A DNA stretch of 64,000 bases from Glossina fuscipes (GCF_014805625.2 NW_023998415.1:47201505-47265504), one strand, 5' to 3'; counted from the first letter of the stretch, positions 11,481-24,899 are shown. The notes: generated by a model not told the origin, from the letters alone. Numbers and translations are program-made.

Positions 11481-12979
11481 TCCAAGTGCTTATAAGTGAG
11501 TGTGGGATTTCCGGCCAGATTGTAGAAAATAATAAATTTAATAACTTTGACTAAACACTTTTGTTATGCTTAAGAGAGCGGCGCGTACCGCGTTATCGGT
11601 ACATGTCTTACACAGTATTTCAAACATGATTGCACTTCATCAAATATTGAAAATCAAATGAATTTTTTTATTATTGTAAATTTAGAAGAATGTACTGAAA
11701 ATGGTGCACATTCTCGCTCACAAGATACCTCCTATAGCGAAAGCTATACACCAATCGAAATAAAACTACATTTGATCGGATTGAGAATGGGAAACTATAG
11801 ACGCGTATAGGTTACCAGCGGACTCCATTTTATATTACAACTACGTCATTGCGATTAAGGCTAAGAACAGAGAAATCAAATTTCATTTCAAGGGCAGATG
11901 CAATTAAGTGTACAAGGTAATCTGTAGATGTAGATTCGATGATTGATAGGAGAAAAGGAAAAAAGGCAAAAAATACACAGTTCCCCTCGAAATTCCATAG
12001 CGTACAGTTTATTCACTAATATAATCTGTTGATGAACGGTCACGATTCTGTTTTGTACTTCATTTTCCAACTTTTCATATAATCGGGAATCGATCGAAGA
12101 CCGCAAAACTTTTCATATATTCTCGCTGTGTACCTCGTTTAATGGTGCTGCCATTACAATTGTACCGCCAAGGGAACAAAAATGCAATTTTGCACTTTTA
12201 TTATAATTACAACTAGAGTAGTACACGAATAGCACTTGCTGCAAAAATTATCTGTTGAGATATTACGTTAATCTATACTTGAAGCAGATGTTCTTCTATT
12301 TAAGAAGAAGAAAAAACTCTCTTAATATATTGAGATTACTTTTAATACGAAATATTGTTTAGAGTATCTAACACAGATGTTCACTTCGATGATCAATCAT
12401 GGATTAGTAAGTTTTCTTTTTCTTCCGTTAAAACTTCTTAAGTCACATTAAAAAAAAAAATTAGATAAAATAAAGTAGAAGAAAAAAACAAAAAAAAAAA
12501 AAGACAAAAGCAAAAAAACATTCATTCACAGAAAAGTTCAACGAAAAACTTGTAATGAAAATGCAGTTGAAACGAGCGAGAAATAATATAAAGATATTTT
12601 TAAAAACGACAAGAAGCGTGTCATTGTGTTTTTTGTTGTTCAAGGCAACTCTTTAAAATAATTACTCTCGCATTAACTTTAATGCTATATGAGCTCGTCT
12701 AACACCGTGAAATTCAAATAAACCAAAATTGTTGTTATTATTAAGATCTTGAATGAATACACAAAGGCACAATAAATTATTATCTTGTTTAATTATTTTA
12801 ATTTTCTTTATCATTAATTCATTTATTTCCTTAATTAAAGAATTCCATTCTTTTGTTTTGTTTTCGCGTTTATCTGACGATATTTGCATCTTTGCTATGT
12901 AAATTTACAAACTCATAAACAGCGTTATGCTCAACAAATTTTATTATAGATGATCGTAAACGTAAATTTTGTTAAGACG
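11481..12979. other. AT-rich non-coding, nothing recognised
   Basis: No coding, RNA or named repeat signal is visible apart from A-rich tracts near 12450-12510. Confidence 0.5.
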
Positions 12980-13270
12980 CAATACCAAATTTAGTGCCGT
13001 CCTACAGCTATTCATTCATACGATATAACGACTTTTCAAGAAAAGATGTTGTATGTCAAACGATTGGAGAAGTACTCCGATCTCAACCGTTTCCAATAGC
13101 CTTCATTCCTGGGCCAAAAACAAGTCCGTGTAATAAGAAGACAAAACGTACCGACGGACAGACAAGCTTAAATCGCTCTGAATCGATTCTTCTATGCGTT
13201 GCTTACATATGCACAAACGCAATGTAGCCTTGCATCGCCAAACCATGGTATAGAGTAGAAAAAAACTAGC
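12980..13270 (-). repeat. Family B dispersed repeat
   Basis: It contains CAACCGTTTCCAATAGCCTT, a CCGACGGACAGACAAGCTTA run, AATCGCTCTGAATCGATTC and the terminus TGCATCGCCAAACCATGG followed by TATAGAGTA, in inverted orientation. Confidence 0.7.
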
Positions 13271-13339
13271 CTTGAGTACAGCAATCACACCATAAAATAA
13301 TAATAAATTTTGGATCAATTTTTTTTTTTTTTTTCAATA

Positions 13340-13790
13340 TATTATTTGGAATTTGCCATTATTTGGGGAATACAAACAAGTTCATTTAAATGTCCCGGAT
13401 CCTTTAAAGATGATTTTCGATGGTTTGTAACCATAAATCGAGCCAATAACTCGGCCACAACTAGGCGGATATTCGTTTGATGATTGTTCGCATAAATTAG
13501 TTGCTCTGCGTAACTCCAAACGAAAAAAAAGTCTAGTGGCGACAAATCGTACGGATCTTGATGATTCGGTAATTGAACTTGTCTCTTAGTCTCATTAATT
13601 GCGTTACAAGATGTATAGCAAGTTTTACGATTTAGTTAAGTTGTTTGTTTATTGTTGTTCGTTTGTTAAAACCACATATCGTCCAAGTGTCACAAAAAAT
13701 CAGTAATCAGATTTTTGTTGCATTCTTTGGTGAGAGTAAAAAATGGTATGTTCAGCCCAAAATCCGTGCGCAGAAAATTAAGCTTCGGGT
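13340..13790 (-). pseudogene. Mariner-like transposase, C-terminal half, dead
   Basis: On the minus strand, pieces in different frames line up with the catalytic half of an insect mariner/Tc1-superfamily transposase. DDMWF followed by a stop corresponds to the conserved 'DVWFQQDGA' block with the second catalytic Asp. LRDKFNYRIIKI corresponds to the 'LLRxxFxxRIIS' block. SPLDFFFVWSYAEQLIYAN corresponds to the 'LTPLDFFLWGYxKxxVYAN' block holding the third catalytic Asp; downstream it continues with VVAELLARF. Stops and frameshifts separate the blocks, so no active enzyme is encoded. The N-terminal half is not adjacent; a matching N-terminal type lies at 36870 on the other strand. Element ends were not identified. 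Confidence 0.75.
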
Positions 13791-15924
13791 CCGTTAAAGT
13801 CTTTCAAGCACAGCAGACATTATATCTTAAGACTTAAGAAACCACTAAACCAAATATGTTGTTCTTCTTACAATGGTCGGAATGCGGCCGTAATGGACTC
13901 ATTTTAATCTCTTTTGTTGTCAAAAATTTGAATAATTTTTATACACTGTCCAATTATGCATTCGTTCCCGATAATTTGGCAAAGAAATACTGAAAGCAAA
14001 TGTCACTTGCAGTTGGGTATCTGAAAAGACGAAAAGCTTCCCGTATTTGATGACCCTCAACACATATCGGTATGAGAATAGTCAAATAGAGACATGCACA
14101 CAAATCAATTATGATAATGCAAAATTTTAAGATAAGTTGGTTTTTGGGCAAAAATCTTAATTGCTTAAAAATATTGCCATAGATGATATAAGTAAAGGCT
14201 TAACGTTTTCATTATTTTTTTTCTTTTTTTTTCTCCTTATTCGCCTTATTTATGAAGTTCGAGGTGTTAAAAAACATAAAAAAAAAGGAGAAAAAAAAAT
14301 TATATTTTAACGAACTTACCGCATAAGTGCTTTAACACAAACATATATTTAGATGTGTGAAAACATTAATATATGTACACTACTTAAAAAAGTTATGATC
14401 TAGCACTCGAAACAGAAGAAGAGTTAATGGTAATTAAATAAATTATGGTATACGTATGATATATAAGATTTCTCGTCGACCATTTCCTCGACTCCCTTTC
14501 CCTGACCTTTGTGTCTATCTGTCTGTCTATCTGTCTGTCTTACCCTTTCGCAATAAGAGTTAGATATATGTATGCAAGCATTTGAAAGGCAGAGTGATGA
14601 TACTAGATTATAATGTTACATAAAGTGTTGATTTGTTGCCGTATACTTTATTTCCACTGTTACTGTTGTTTTTGTTTGAATCTGTTTTATTTTGTTTTCT
14701 TATATATATATATATATATGCATTTTTTTTTTCTTTCTCTTTTTACTTTATTCATATTCCAAGTGTTGTCACAACTTCTAGGATTTATGATAGAAACAAA
14801 GTAAAAAAAAAAATAAATAAATAAATAAAAAATAATGCAAAGAGAACCGGCACACTAAGGCAGTAAAAAACAAAAAAGATTTAAACCTAAAAATATGCAA
14901 CAAAACAAAAATATGTAGAATAACATAAACCAAAGCAAAGTAGACTACTGGCAACAATGATAATAACAGGGGCATTTTAGTTCCTATTTTATTTTCGGTT
15001 GTATCCTCTTCTTCTCTACTAAGTTATATTAATTTTTTTATGATGTTTGCAATAATAAATATTTATAAAATTAAGTGTATCCGGTCAGCCGTCGATCCAT
15101 TCGTTCGATATTAATTGTGAAAACTTGTGCATGTGCATATATATATGTGTGTGTGTGTGTGTGTGTTTGTGTTTGTGTTAGTTTGTGAATATTAAATGCG
15201 TAAATATTTTCTTAAAAGATTAAAATTTTCATCAATTTCGGCGAAAGAATTGGCATAACAGGCTGAATCAATTTCCGCATAAAGCAGAAATATTTGAATA
15301 ACATTGAATTAAGAAAAATATTTTTACATTTATATAATCAAGGAAGAAACTCATACGTCAGCGTTCCGAAAATTTTATTATTTCAGCTATAAAATAACAA
15401 AACCTATTTATTATATCCATAATTTATACGCCCCCACGTGTTCGTCATTTTATTTCCAAACATGTTTGTATAATGTTTAAAAAACATTTTTAACTTAGGT
15501 ACAAGTAACTCATACGACCCAGCACGCAGTTTGAGAATGTTTCAAACTGAGTTTCAATTATAAATATATTGTTTTAGTCCACGCAGAGATAGATGCATAT
15601 GGATGGAATGGAAGGTACAAGACTCACTATCGTCCTCTCCCTTTTTATTTTCTCTGTTGCTCTCTTTCCTTCTCTGTGTCGCTTTGTAATGTAAATATTG
15701 TGTTTAACTTCATTCTAATTGCTGTTTTTTCTGTGGACATGTAACATGCAACAAAAGTAGCCATTGTTTTCATCACAATTTTGGTGTTTGTTTTATTTTA
15801 TTTATTTCTCTCTCTCTCTTTTTTCTTTTTTTTTTTTATCTTTTTGCCTACAAATTGTCTCTAAAGTTTGTTTTTTTATTTTTTTTTTTTTAATTTTTGT
15901 TTTTTGTTGTGAAAAAGTTAGAAG

Positions 15925-15927
<3 letters not shown>

Positions 15928-15959
<32 letters not shown>
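15928..15959. repeat. (CA)n microsatellite
   Basis: Sixteen CA units without interruption. Confidence 0.95.
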
Positions 15960-15961
<2 letters not shown>

Positions 15962-16219
15962 ATACATACATACATGTTATTGTTGTTTTTTCTCATCAGT
16001 ATGTTTTCTTTACAAATTGTTGCAATTGCTGTTTAGATAGGATGCCATTGTGTTGTTGGCGACTTATTTGTTGCTGTTGGCAATGTTGGCATTGTTGATA
16101 TTAGTAAGGGTGGTAGCTATGGTGTGCTTTTGTGCTGATGGTAGTGTTGCTGATGTTTGCTACTTGTGGCATAACTCTTCTCAAGTATGCAACTTTATCA
16201 TTTTGATTTAAATGTTTTG

Positions 16220-16241
16220 GCACACACACACACACAGATAC

Positions 16242-16280
<39 letters not shown>
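16220..16280. repeat. (CA)n and (TA)n microsatellites
   Basis: Eight CA units, a GATACC spacer, then about eighteen TA units. Confidence 0.95.
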
Positions 16281-16283
<3 letters not shown>

Positions 16284-16729
16284 TCATTCTGGCCATTGTC
16301 ACAGTATGACAGCAAAATTGCAAACATTCGCATCCACGTTTACACAGAGCGTATTATTGCAGCAGCAGGCATTAACAACTGCACATAAAATATATACATA
16401 GATACTTGCTTACTTACTTACTCACTTACATATATTTACACATAAAACTAAAGCATATTCAACGAATGGAAAAAGAAGAAAATATCTCATCTCTCGCTAA
16501 CAATAGAAACATATGACATATTCCATAGAGAATTTTAAATGTACTCTACGTGCAGTTTTGAAATGTTGCATTACGTATTATGTCACAAGAGCCTGTTGCT
16601 GTTGCTGTAACTGTTGCTATTGCCATTGCTATTCCTATTGTTTTGTTTGAATGCATACTAGAGAAGGATTACAAGCAAGAGTACAACTGAATACTCTCAG
16701 GTGACTTTTTCAAGACACATTTGTGCGAA

Positions 16730-16733
<4 letters not shown>

Positions 16734-16770
<37 letters not shown>

Positions 16771-16808
16771 GCACATAAGTATAAATGTGTTTGTGTGTGT
16801 GTGTGTTT
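16734..16808. repeat. (TA)n then TG-rich microsatellite
   Basis: About seventeen TA units followed, after a short spacer, by a TG tract. Confidence 0.9.
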
Positions 16809-17574
16809 GCGAGTATAAATGTATGTCAAGCAGAAACTAGCAGAAGAAAATTAATTTAGATATGAAATTTGATTTTTCTTTTTTCCTTTTTTTTTTGCTG
16901 TCTATAGCCATAGCGTTCGCAAGAAACTATTGTGACTTAAAGTATGTAATGCTGCAATAGAATTAAATTAGATTTCAAGTAAAAAACAAAAAAATACATG
17001 CAAATGAAATTTTTAAAATAAAATATCATTCATTCACGTAAGCTGTTTCATCAATACCTTGAGAGCGTGACCGAGATAAAGAAGTCGAAATTTACTCAAA
17101 CATTAATACGATAAAGCTTATGTTAATTGTAATCAAAAGGTATAATAGATTGCAGTTAGGATCCAAACAAGAGTGTATGGGTATAAGTTTCACTAGTAAA
17201 CACTGCGCTGAAAGCAAGTTTATGTATCATTGGAAAACTATGATGAGAAAAACGAAACCCGCGAAAGGTGTACATTCTCAGCCTAATGCGTTCGTTTCCC
17301 CTATTCTTCAGAATGGCGAGGAAAATCTTTATATTATCGATAAATACTTTAAAAACTGTGAAATTCCGGGAAACAATACCATATACCAATAGTAGCGAAC
17401 AATCTAAAATAAATCTAGAATAAGCAAAGATTTGTTCATTAACCTACAAAACCCTCCCACATCCATAAGTGTTAACAAAAATTCGAATGAGACGTAAACG
17501 CATAAAATGGCATTTTAAGTGCTAGATACTATGTAAGAGTAGGCTTTCTTTCATACACTGTGACAGTGCGATCG

Positions 17575-18515
17575 AAAAACCATTGTATATAAGGTAGACT
17601 GTCGTGCTGAGAACGACCCTACCCTACACCACTTGTGGTTCAATGTATATTAAGTTTGCGTGGGTATAGATCCATCATTTATTGTACCGATCGATTCAAA
17701 ATCATTTTCTGAATCTTAACGTCACTGTCCGTCTGATAGCTGTTCATGTAAATTTATGTTCAACCTACAGGTCGCAATTTGTGAGAGATATTTTGAAACA
17801 CTGACCTGCTTAGGATGCATGGACGAATGCTGCTGTAAATGGTCTGGATCGGACCAGGCGGTTTTTCGAAAACTGCAATTTTCAAAATTTTTCCGCAAAA
17901 GTGGCTAAGTTATCGTATTTCTAAATTGGTACGAAAATTTTCGAACGGTTGGGGTAATTTTTTGAGGCAAAAGAGTCGAATTCTCAACGCCTTAATCAAT
18001 TTAATATTTAAAAAAAAAAAAAAATGAATTGTACCAATTTTGAACGATTTCGGACTGACTTTTTAGATCCTAACCTATATATCGATGTTCACGGAAATTG
18101 ATCCCTTGTAGGGCACAAAAGTCTAAATTTTATTATGCTATGACTAAACTTAGCCTCTTAATGGTAATTTAAGATGAAAAAAAGCCATCTAGGCCTATTT
18201 TTGAATTCTATCGTATATAAGGATGTTTACGAAAAATGTATTTCTTAGAGCTAATATGTTCGGATGATAATTTACTCATAAAAGTAATTTGATTAACTCT
18301 ACAAAAGTTGAACCATCTATGGCTGAAAGTTATGGTGGAAAATTATCGAAAATAGTAATTTGATTTTTAATTAACTATGCTGATCTATCTAAATTTTGAA
18401 CCTCTTACGGAAAGTAAGCCTTTATGCAAAGATATCTAATTTTGAATATACAGTTCAGGACGGCAAAAATAGGAATGTGATGTACGGTATTTACTATTAA
18501 GTCGGCCTAGTGCGA
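17575..18515 (+). repeat. Family B dispersed repeat, near full length
   Basis: Starts with GAACGACCCTACCCTACACC and ACTTGTGGTTCAATGTATATT, then CCGATCGATTCAAAATCATT, a short CACTGTCCGTCTG run, CATGTAAATTTATGTTCAAC, CTACAGGTCGCAATTTGTGA, GGTCTGGATCGGACCA and GAAAACTGCAATTTTC. The 3' half carries repeated 'TGGTAATTT' and 'AGTAATTTGATT' motifs about 65-125 bp apart and ends near AAGTCGGCCTAGTGCGATTA. It is one of the copies from which a consensus could be built. Confidence 0.8.
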
Positions 18516-19324
18516 TTATAGTGTTTCCATTTGTTTTTCCATAGCAATCGTTTCGGTACAATGATGCAGAATGAAGTGCTGCATGTAAAAAGGAAAAACT
18601 ATAGCTTCCACAAAAATATATTTGTACAAACTACGCAACCATTACTTGTCATCATAGAATGAGTAAACAAGTGGAAAAGCTCGCCTTATATGTAACACGT
18701 AGGTTTAAATCAGATGAAAGGTAGCGTAAGACTGGAAAGTCTGACAATGGTTGCGGTAATGGATAATAGGTGTTTATAAGTAGGTGGCAATAGAAATTCG
18801 GTCATGAATATGAATATGAATATGAACTGAAAAGCATCCCATGGGACTGAAACGAAAGTTCTATTGTATCTTCTAGAAATGGTATATAAGATTGGATAGG
18901 AATTGCAGAAATATGAAAAAAAGCAAGAAAACCTGGGCAGAGGAGGATTTGGAATGCAATTCACCTTAAAATGGTTCTAAGGGTGAGATTTCAAGACAAG
19001 AAAGGTATACTAATTAAGTAAGCTTAATCCATAAACAGGAAAGGTTACGAAACAATAGAAGACGATCCATTTTGTTGTTCGTAAGGCCACTTCCCGACTC
19101 GACATTTGTCATAGTAACCTACAGTCTTTTCTCTTGTACCACAAACCGCTTATATCCAGCCTGTTCGGCGAGTAAAAGGTCAATGCCAAATGAACAAAAG
19201 CTACCCGACAATACTATCTGGTCTCTCTAGTTCGTTATAGTTATCGTTTGTGGAAAAGCTCCCCACCCATTTACGCAAAAACAAGTTACCATTGATCAAT
19301 TTTCAAAGAAGAGAAGAAGGAATA
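18516..19324. other. Non-coding, nothing recognised
   Basis: No gene is seen in the stretch between the family B copy and the purine array. It includes a short (GAATAT)n tract near 18805-18823. Confidence 0.5.
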
Positions 19325-19330
19325 GGGAGG

Positions 19331-20157
19331 GGAAAGGGAAAGGAAAAGGAAAAGGGAAAGGGAAAGGGAAAGGAAAAGGGAAAGGGAAAGGGAAAGGGAA
19401 AGGGAAAGGGAAAGGGAAAGGAAANNNNNNNNNNNNNNNNNNNNNNNNNNNNNNNNNNNNNNNNNNNNNNNNNNNNNNNNNNNNNNNNNNNNNNNNNNNN
19501 NNNNNNNNNNNNNNNNNNNNNNNNNNNNNNNNNNNNNNNNNNNNNNNNNNNNNNNNNNNNNNNNNNNNNNNNNNNNNNNNNNNNNNNNNNNNNNNNNNNN
19601 NNNNNNNNNNNNNNNNNNNNNNNNNNNNNNNNNNNNNNNNNNNNNNNNNNNNNNNNNNNNNNNNNNNNNNNNNNNNNNNNNNNNNNNNNNNNNNNNNNNN
19701 NNNNNNNNNNNNNNNNNNNNNNNNNNNNNNNNNNNNNNNNNNNNNNNNNNNNNNNNNNNNNNNNNNNNNNNNNNNNNNNNNNNNNNNNNNNNNNNNNNNN
19801 NNNNNNNNNNNNNNNNNNNNNNNNGCGAAAGGGAAAGCGAAAGGGAAAGGGAAAGGGAAAGGGAAAGGGAAAGGAAAAGGAAAAGGAAAAGGAAAAGGAA
19901 AAGGAAAAGGAAAAGGAAAAGGAAAAGGAAAAGGGAAAGGGAAAGGGAAAGGGAAAGAGAAAGCGAAAGGGAAAGGGAAAGGAAAAGGAAAAGGAAAAGG
20001 AAAAAGAAAAGGTAAAGGAAAAGGAAAAGGAAAAGGAAAAGGAAAAGGAAAAGGAAAAGGAAAAGGAACGGGAAAAGGAACAGGAACAGGAAAAGGAAAA
20101 GGGAAAGGGAAAGGGAAAGGGAAAGGCAAAGGAAAAGGGAAAGGGAAAACAAAAGGG
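19331..20157 (+). repeat. All-purine hexamer satellite (GGGAAA/GGAAAA)n
   Basis: The + strand is almost entirely G and A, built of 6-bp units GGGAAA and GGAAAA that occur in homogeneous blocks, with rare GCGAAA, GGTAAA and GGAACA variants. The array enters the 400-N gap on one side and leaves on the other, so its true length is unknown. Long uninterrupted reading frames on both strands (Lys-Gly/Lys-Glu or Pro-Phe/Leu-Phe repeats) are a by-product of the 6-bp period and are not genes. Confidence 0.95.
19425..19824. other. Assembly gap (400 N)
   Basis: Four hundred N inside the hexamer array mark sequence the assembler could not resolve. Confidence 1.
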
Positions 20158-21153
20158 TAAGTGAAATAGTTTAAACCAAGTTTTCTCTACAAAACTTTAA
20201 GGTCATAACTCGAACAAAGAAAAACATTTGAGTATCTTGTATTAATAAAACTAAAGTACACAAAAACACATCACAATGTTTATAATGCATAAGTTTTTCG
20301 TTTTATCCCCTGGGTGATGCATGCAAGAATTTTTCTACCAGCCATGGCGTGCAATACAATTTTCAATTACTTAGTTAGTCAACAATTGCATTTATAAATA
20401 GTTGCTAGTGGCCTCGAGAAAGGAAAGATTTTTTCGTTTCTTTTTTCCTTCTTCTTCCTTTTCTCGTTCTTAAGCACTGAAAATGTGTAATGTTGGGTAT
20501 AGATTGCAGTTTATAATGTCTAATTGAAGAGAACATTGCAATTTATTGGTTCAAGTGGTCAATAAAAAATGCATCTTATAAGTGAACATCTTAATAATCG
20601 AGCAATTAACCTAACATCTCTTGCCATCTCGTAAGATAACAATAAAAGGCATTCATTGCACTAATAACGTGGAGAACTTCCCATCTCTTTGAAATGCCAG
20701 CCGACACGTTTCTACCGAAACTTGCAATAAAAATTTTCAGTTCAATTTCAATTCAATACGCGGTGGCATTATGAAATTAAATCGATTTAAATCTAACCAT
20801 TAAAGACATCCAAGGTGGTTTACTGCCATCACTCTAGGAAAGGATTATACTTTGAAATTAACATAAAAGCAAAAAATTTATAGACATTGCAGTCAATGCA
20901 AATCGCTGCATCGTTTACCTGAACCAAATTGCATTTAGAATCGAGATCATTCTACTCGCTTTAACTATTACGATCAAACACTTTTACGAATCTTTAAAAG
21001 CATTTTGTGTCTCTCGATGAAAGTCTCTTCTCAGCAGTTCTTTCAACACTTTCTCAATTTATTACTTCCTTTGGCCGGCACCTTCCTCGTCATCCATTGT
21101 CTTTGCCTATTACTCATCCTGAGCAGCGTCAAATCCCATCCAATTCCTTTCGA

Positions 21154-21169
21154 CTCTCTTCTCTCTCTT

Positions 21170-21210
<41 letters not shown>

Positions 21211-21248
21211 CTATCTCGCTCTGCCCGTCTATCTCTCTATCTCCCTCC
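21154..21248. repeat. (TC)n/(CTAT)n microsatellite
   Basis: TC-rich tract containing about seven CTAT units at 21181-21210, with imperfect continuation. Confidence 0.9.
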
Positions 21249-23594
21249 AAGCATACCATATTTTCTAAGTCCAGTATTCACTTTGTGCATTGCGGCAGTT
21301 GCTAACTACGCGTCTCTTTTCACCCATTAGTTCACGCTTGCCCCATTCGTTCGATTCATTCGTCAACGCCTTCTACACTCTCCTCCGTTTAGTTGCCCAA
21401 GGAAGAAAGAGAAATCATTTTGTTTATCATTGCTTGACTCGCATACATACGTCCCTCTTCCTGCACCTTCTACTGCGTCTCTGCTGTTGTTCGTTACTCT
21501 ATTCATCCATTCATCTCTGGTCATATCTATTACTTCTCGATTAATCCATACCTCCGTTCATTTAAATCCACGGCAACATTAATTAATTATAAGCAATCAT
21601 TTAAAGGCAAGACATCAAGCTTAGAAAAGAATACTATCCGCTCACAAACTTGCTCGTAATGAAACAAAGCAGTCGGCAGATACAGTCCTAAGAACTAGTA
21701 ATCGTTGTTAGATCGACAGTAGAGTAGGATTTGAAATTTAAAGAAAACAACAAACCCATTTAGTAGGGTATGGCCGGCGACATGTCATCGGAAACTGTGT
21801 GTAAACAATTAGGGAAGAAATGTTTTATATGTATTTGCTATTATTTCCAAGATAAACATTGTTCGGCTAATTGTTGCGTTTTATGAAGCAAAAATCTGCT
21901 TCAAAAATGACAATAAATTGCTTAGCTAAGCAAAAAGATGCTCTCTCTCCCTCTTTCGCTCTCTGTCACACTGTAATGAAAAACGCAACATCCTTCGCAT
22001 TGCTATGATAAGAGAAAACGGTTTACTGCGAAAAAATAAATAAATAAATAAATAATAATAAAATCAATAATTACTATAAATAAAAAAATTCTTTTAAAAT
22101 AACTGTCGTCCAGCTTATCGCGGATAGTTGCATTTTTTTACCTTTAAATACCAAAAAAAAAAAATAACAAAAATAAATAAATAAATAAATGAAAGAAAAA
22201 CAAGGAAAGCAACAAAAGAAAAAAAAAAAAAAGAGCCGGTACCCGAAAAAATATTTAAAGTATAAAACTGTGATAAATTTTCTAGGTTTATATATTTGCA
22301 CATGTATGTATGCACTTGCATATACATATATATATATATATATATATACAGGAATATGTAGGCACATATGTGTGTATATGCAATGAGTATATGTTTGAAT
22401 TTTTGTGAATTTTTTATTACTACTATTACTTTTTTATTTTACAAAATAAATCTCAATGAAAAAGTTATTCATATAAATCATTAAACAAAAGTTACCCATA
22501 TCAGTGGATGAAAAAGAAACAAACCGAAAAAAAGAAGAGAACAAACAAAGCAAAAAAAGGCAAACTTTATAAACATAAAAATGTGTGGATAAGCTCACGT
22601 TTGCAAATACATGCACATAAGCATACGCATAAATATATGAATGTAAAGCATTTCATATAAATACACATTATATAGTAAACAACATTTTTATTTAACGTCA
22701 ATGTAGTCTTAGTGTTGTAGCAGACAGTTGTACAAATGTTTATAGTGTGATTGTATATGCATATGTTTATATATAATATGTAGATGCATATGTAAGAGTA
22801 ACGTATGTAAATGACTACTAGCTAGCTTACATGTTCATATAGATCCTGTATATGTATGTTTGTATAAATATATATATATATAGGCATGCGAAGGGTGTAA
22901 TTGTGTTGACATTCCAATGACCCACTATAGAATACATTTACTACAACGAATATATAGTAAAAGACTTGAAAACAAAAAAAAAAAATAAAAAAAATTTTTT
23001 TTTTCTTTTTAGCCTTCGGATTGTTTGTATCGCATATACCTACGATGGTAGGGGGTTTGTTGATGCTCTTTATAATGAGTGTATTTGTGTGTGTAATACA
23101 ATTTCACACTTGAACTATTTTTTGGGAGGTTGAGTTTGTTTTTTTCTTTTTCCTCTACTTTTTGTTTGTCGTTAGAGAACTTCATGTTTTTTTTTTTTTT
23201 TTTCTTTTTTTTCTTTCCTTTACACATAACGTTGGTGTGATTTTTATTAAATTATTGTAAGCCAGATGTGTGTAAGAGGCATACATATGTATAATGTTTA
23301 TAAATACTTCCTACAGGATGAAAACTAAGTGAAATAATAATAACAATAAAACAAAAACAAAAACCAGAAAAAAAAAAAAAAAAAAAATTTTAAAAAAAAT
23401 TTTTGGTGGTGAAAAAAAAAAAAAAAAAGAGTTTATTTTTCTGCTGAAGCCTGGCTGTCAAAGAAAATTTCAACATTTAAGTAAAATAGCTTTCAACCGT
23501 AATGGGAAGCATGTGTGTAAAATACATAGGATAAACTTGGAAATAAAAGTAAGAAATTTCACTTATTCCAGAGAATTGATTCGAACATTTCATT

Positions 23595-23638
23595 CTATTT
23601 ATTTATTTATTTATTTATTTATTTATTTTTTTATTTAT
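23595..23638. repeat. (TTTA)n microsatellite
   Basis: About ten TTTA units. Confidence 0.95.
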
Positions 23639-23803
23639 AAAAATATTTTCTCATTTTATTTTGGGGGCAAAAAATCGCAAAAAAAATGCAAATTTTATAT
23701 AATGTGATGCGAAAAATCGGTTGATGCATATAAAGAATTGCAGAGAGGAACGTATGTACAGACCCGATTGTGAAAAGAATCAAATCAAATACATATAATT
23801 TTC

Positions 23804-23845
<42 letters not shown>

Positions 23846-23994
23846 CATGCGAATATATTTCTGGTGCAGTATATATGGATAGGTGCTCGGCTAGACATTT
23901 AGATAGTTAGTTAGCTAGAGTTAAGATCAAAGAAATTAAACCGATCAACTGACTTAACTATTTATCTAACTATGCATCATTTGTGTAATATGAG

Positions 23995-24420
23995 GATTTA
24001 ATATCGGCCTCAGGCCGATGTATGCAACACCCGGAAAGCCTGGAGATAGACTCATCTTTTACTATACTGATTGATTCAAAGTTATTTTCTGAATCGATTT
24101 AAGCTTTTCCGTCCGTCTGTCCATTCTGTCTGTCTGTTGCATTCAACCTGCAGATCGCAAGTTTTCAGTTATTTCGATGAAATTAAGTAAACAGGTTTTA
24201 CTGTTTTTTCTCAAGGACGAATCCTGTTGAAAACAGTTTGCAATCGATTCATTTTTTCGAGCACTTCTCACAGAATGGGTTTTTTTTTTTTTGAAAATCC
24301 TTTCATAAATAGTGTAGTGGTGGTGGCCATTCTTCTTCTCTGCAGTTATTTACTTCAGTCGAACCGGATTGAGTCTTAGAAAATAATTCTTGTGTTAAAA
24401 TTGCAAAATAATTAAAGGAG
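23995..24420 (+). repeat. Family B dispersed repeat
   Basis: Begins with ATATCGGCCTCAGGCCGATG and GCAACACCCGGAAAGCCTGG, then ACTCATCTTTTACTATACTG, GATTCAAAGTTATTTTCTGA, a CCGTCCGTCTGTCC run and ACCTGCAGATCGCAAG. The CAACACCC element near the start is a feature of family A, so A and B may share an ancestral terminus. Confidence 0.7.
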
Positions 24421-24865
24421 AATTTATTTGATTTTTACCTAAATTTTCTTACTTACTAAATGCAATGATTTAAATTAATTTCTTAAATTTTATAGACTTG
24501 AAATGAAAAATTTTCTTTATACATGATTAACAAAACAGATTTGTTTTTTTATAATTTATTTTTCCGCTTTGATCCTTTCTATAACATAACCTCCATACAC
24601 TTTGTATAACCTTTAAATGCAAAAGAACGCTATTCAAATTTTCAAGCCACCGCAAGTTGTAATTAAATAAATCGCATTTTGACTCTTAATGAATGAAGAG
24701 GTTTTAAAAAAGGCAGAAGTGATTCTAAGAATCGAAAATCATGTTCGCCTTTCAGCGAATCCCGCATACCCAACATCTAATAACAAACTATTAAATTTCG
24801 ATTAATTGGTAGAAGCAATGCATAGACCGATTGGATCCTTTGTTTAATGATATTACAATGATAAC

Positions 24866-24899
<34 letters not shown>

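Larger units (their letters stand above)
13791..17574. other. AT-rich non-coding with many microsatellites
   Basis: No gene is recognised. Simple repeats are (GTCT)n at 14511-14541, (TG)n at 15137-15180, (CA)n at 15928-15959, (CA)n(TA)n at 16220-16280 and (TA)n(TG)n at 16734-16808. The 16000-16180 part is rich in TTGTTG/GCTGTTG triplets, typical of fly intergenic or intronic DNA. Confidence 0.6.
20160..23994. other. AT-rich non-coding with many microsatellites
   Basis: No gene is recognised. It holds a (TC)n/(CTAT)n tract at 21154-21248, AAAT tracts near 22037-22062 and 22171-22190, (TA)n at 22327-22348, poly-A blocks at 23367-23430, (TTTA)n at 23595-23638 and (TA)n at 23810-23840. Confidence 0.6.

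Noticed and set aside
19250..20164. Long open frames on both strands (about 280-300 codons)
   Set aside because: They are translations of the 6-bp purine array and include 400 unknown bases; both strands are open for the same trivial reason.
21020..21268. Frame starting MKVSSQQFF with a signal-like hydrophobic segment
   Set aside because: It runs straight into (TC)n/(CTAT)n simple sequence, with overlapping open frames of equal quality and no splice or promoter support.
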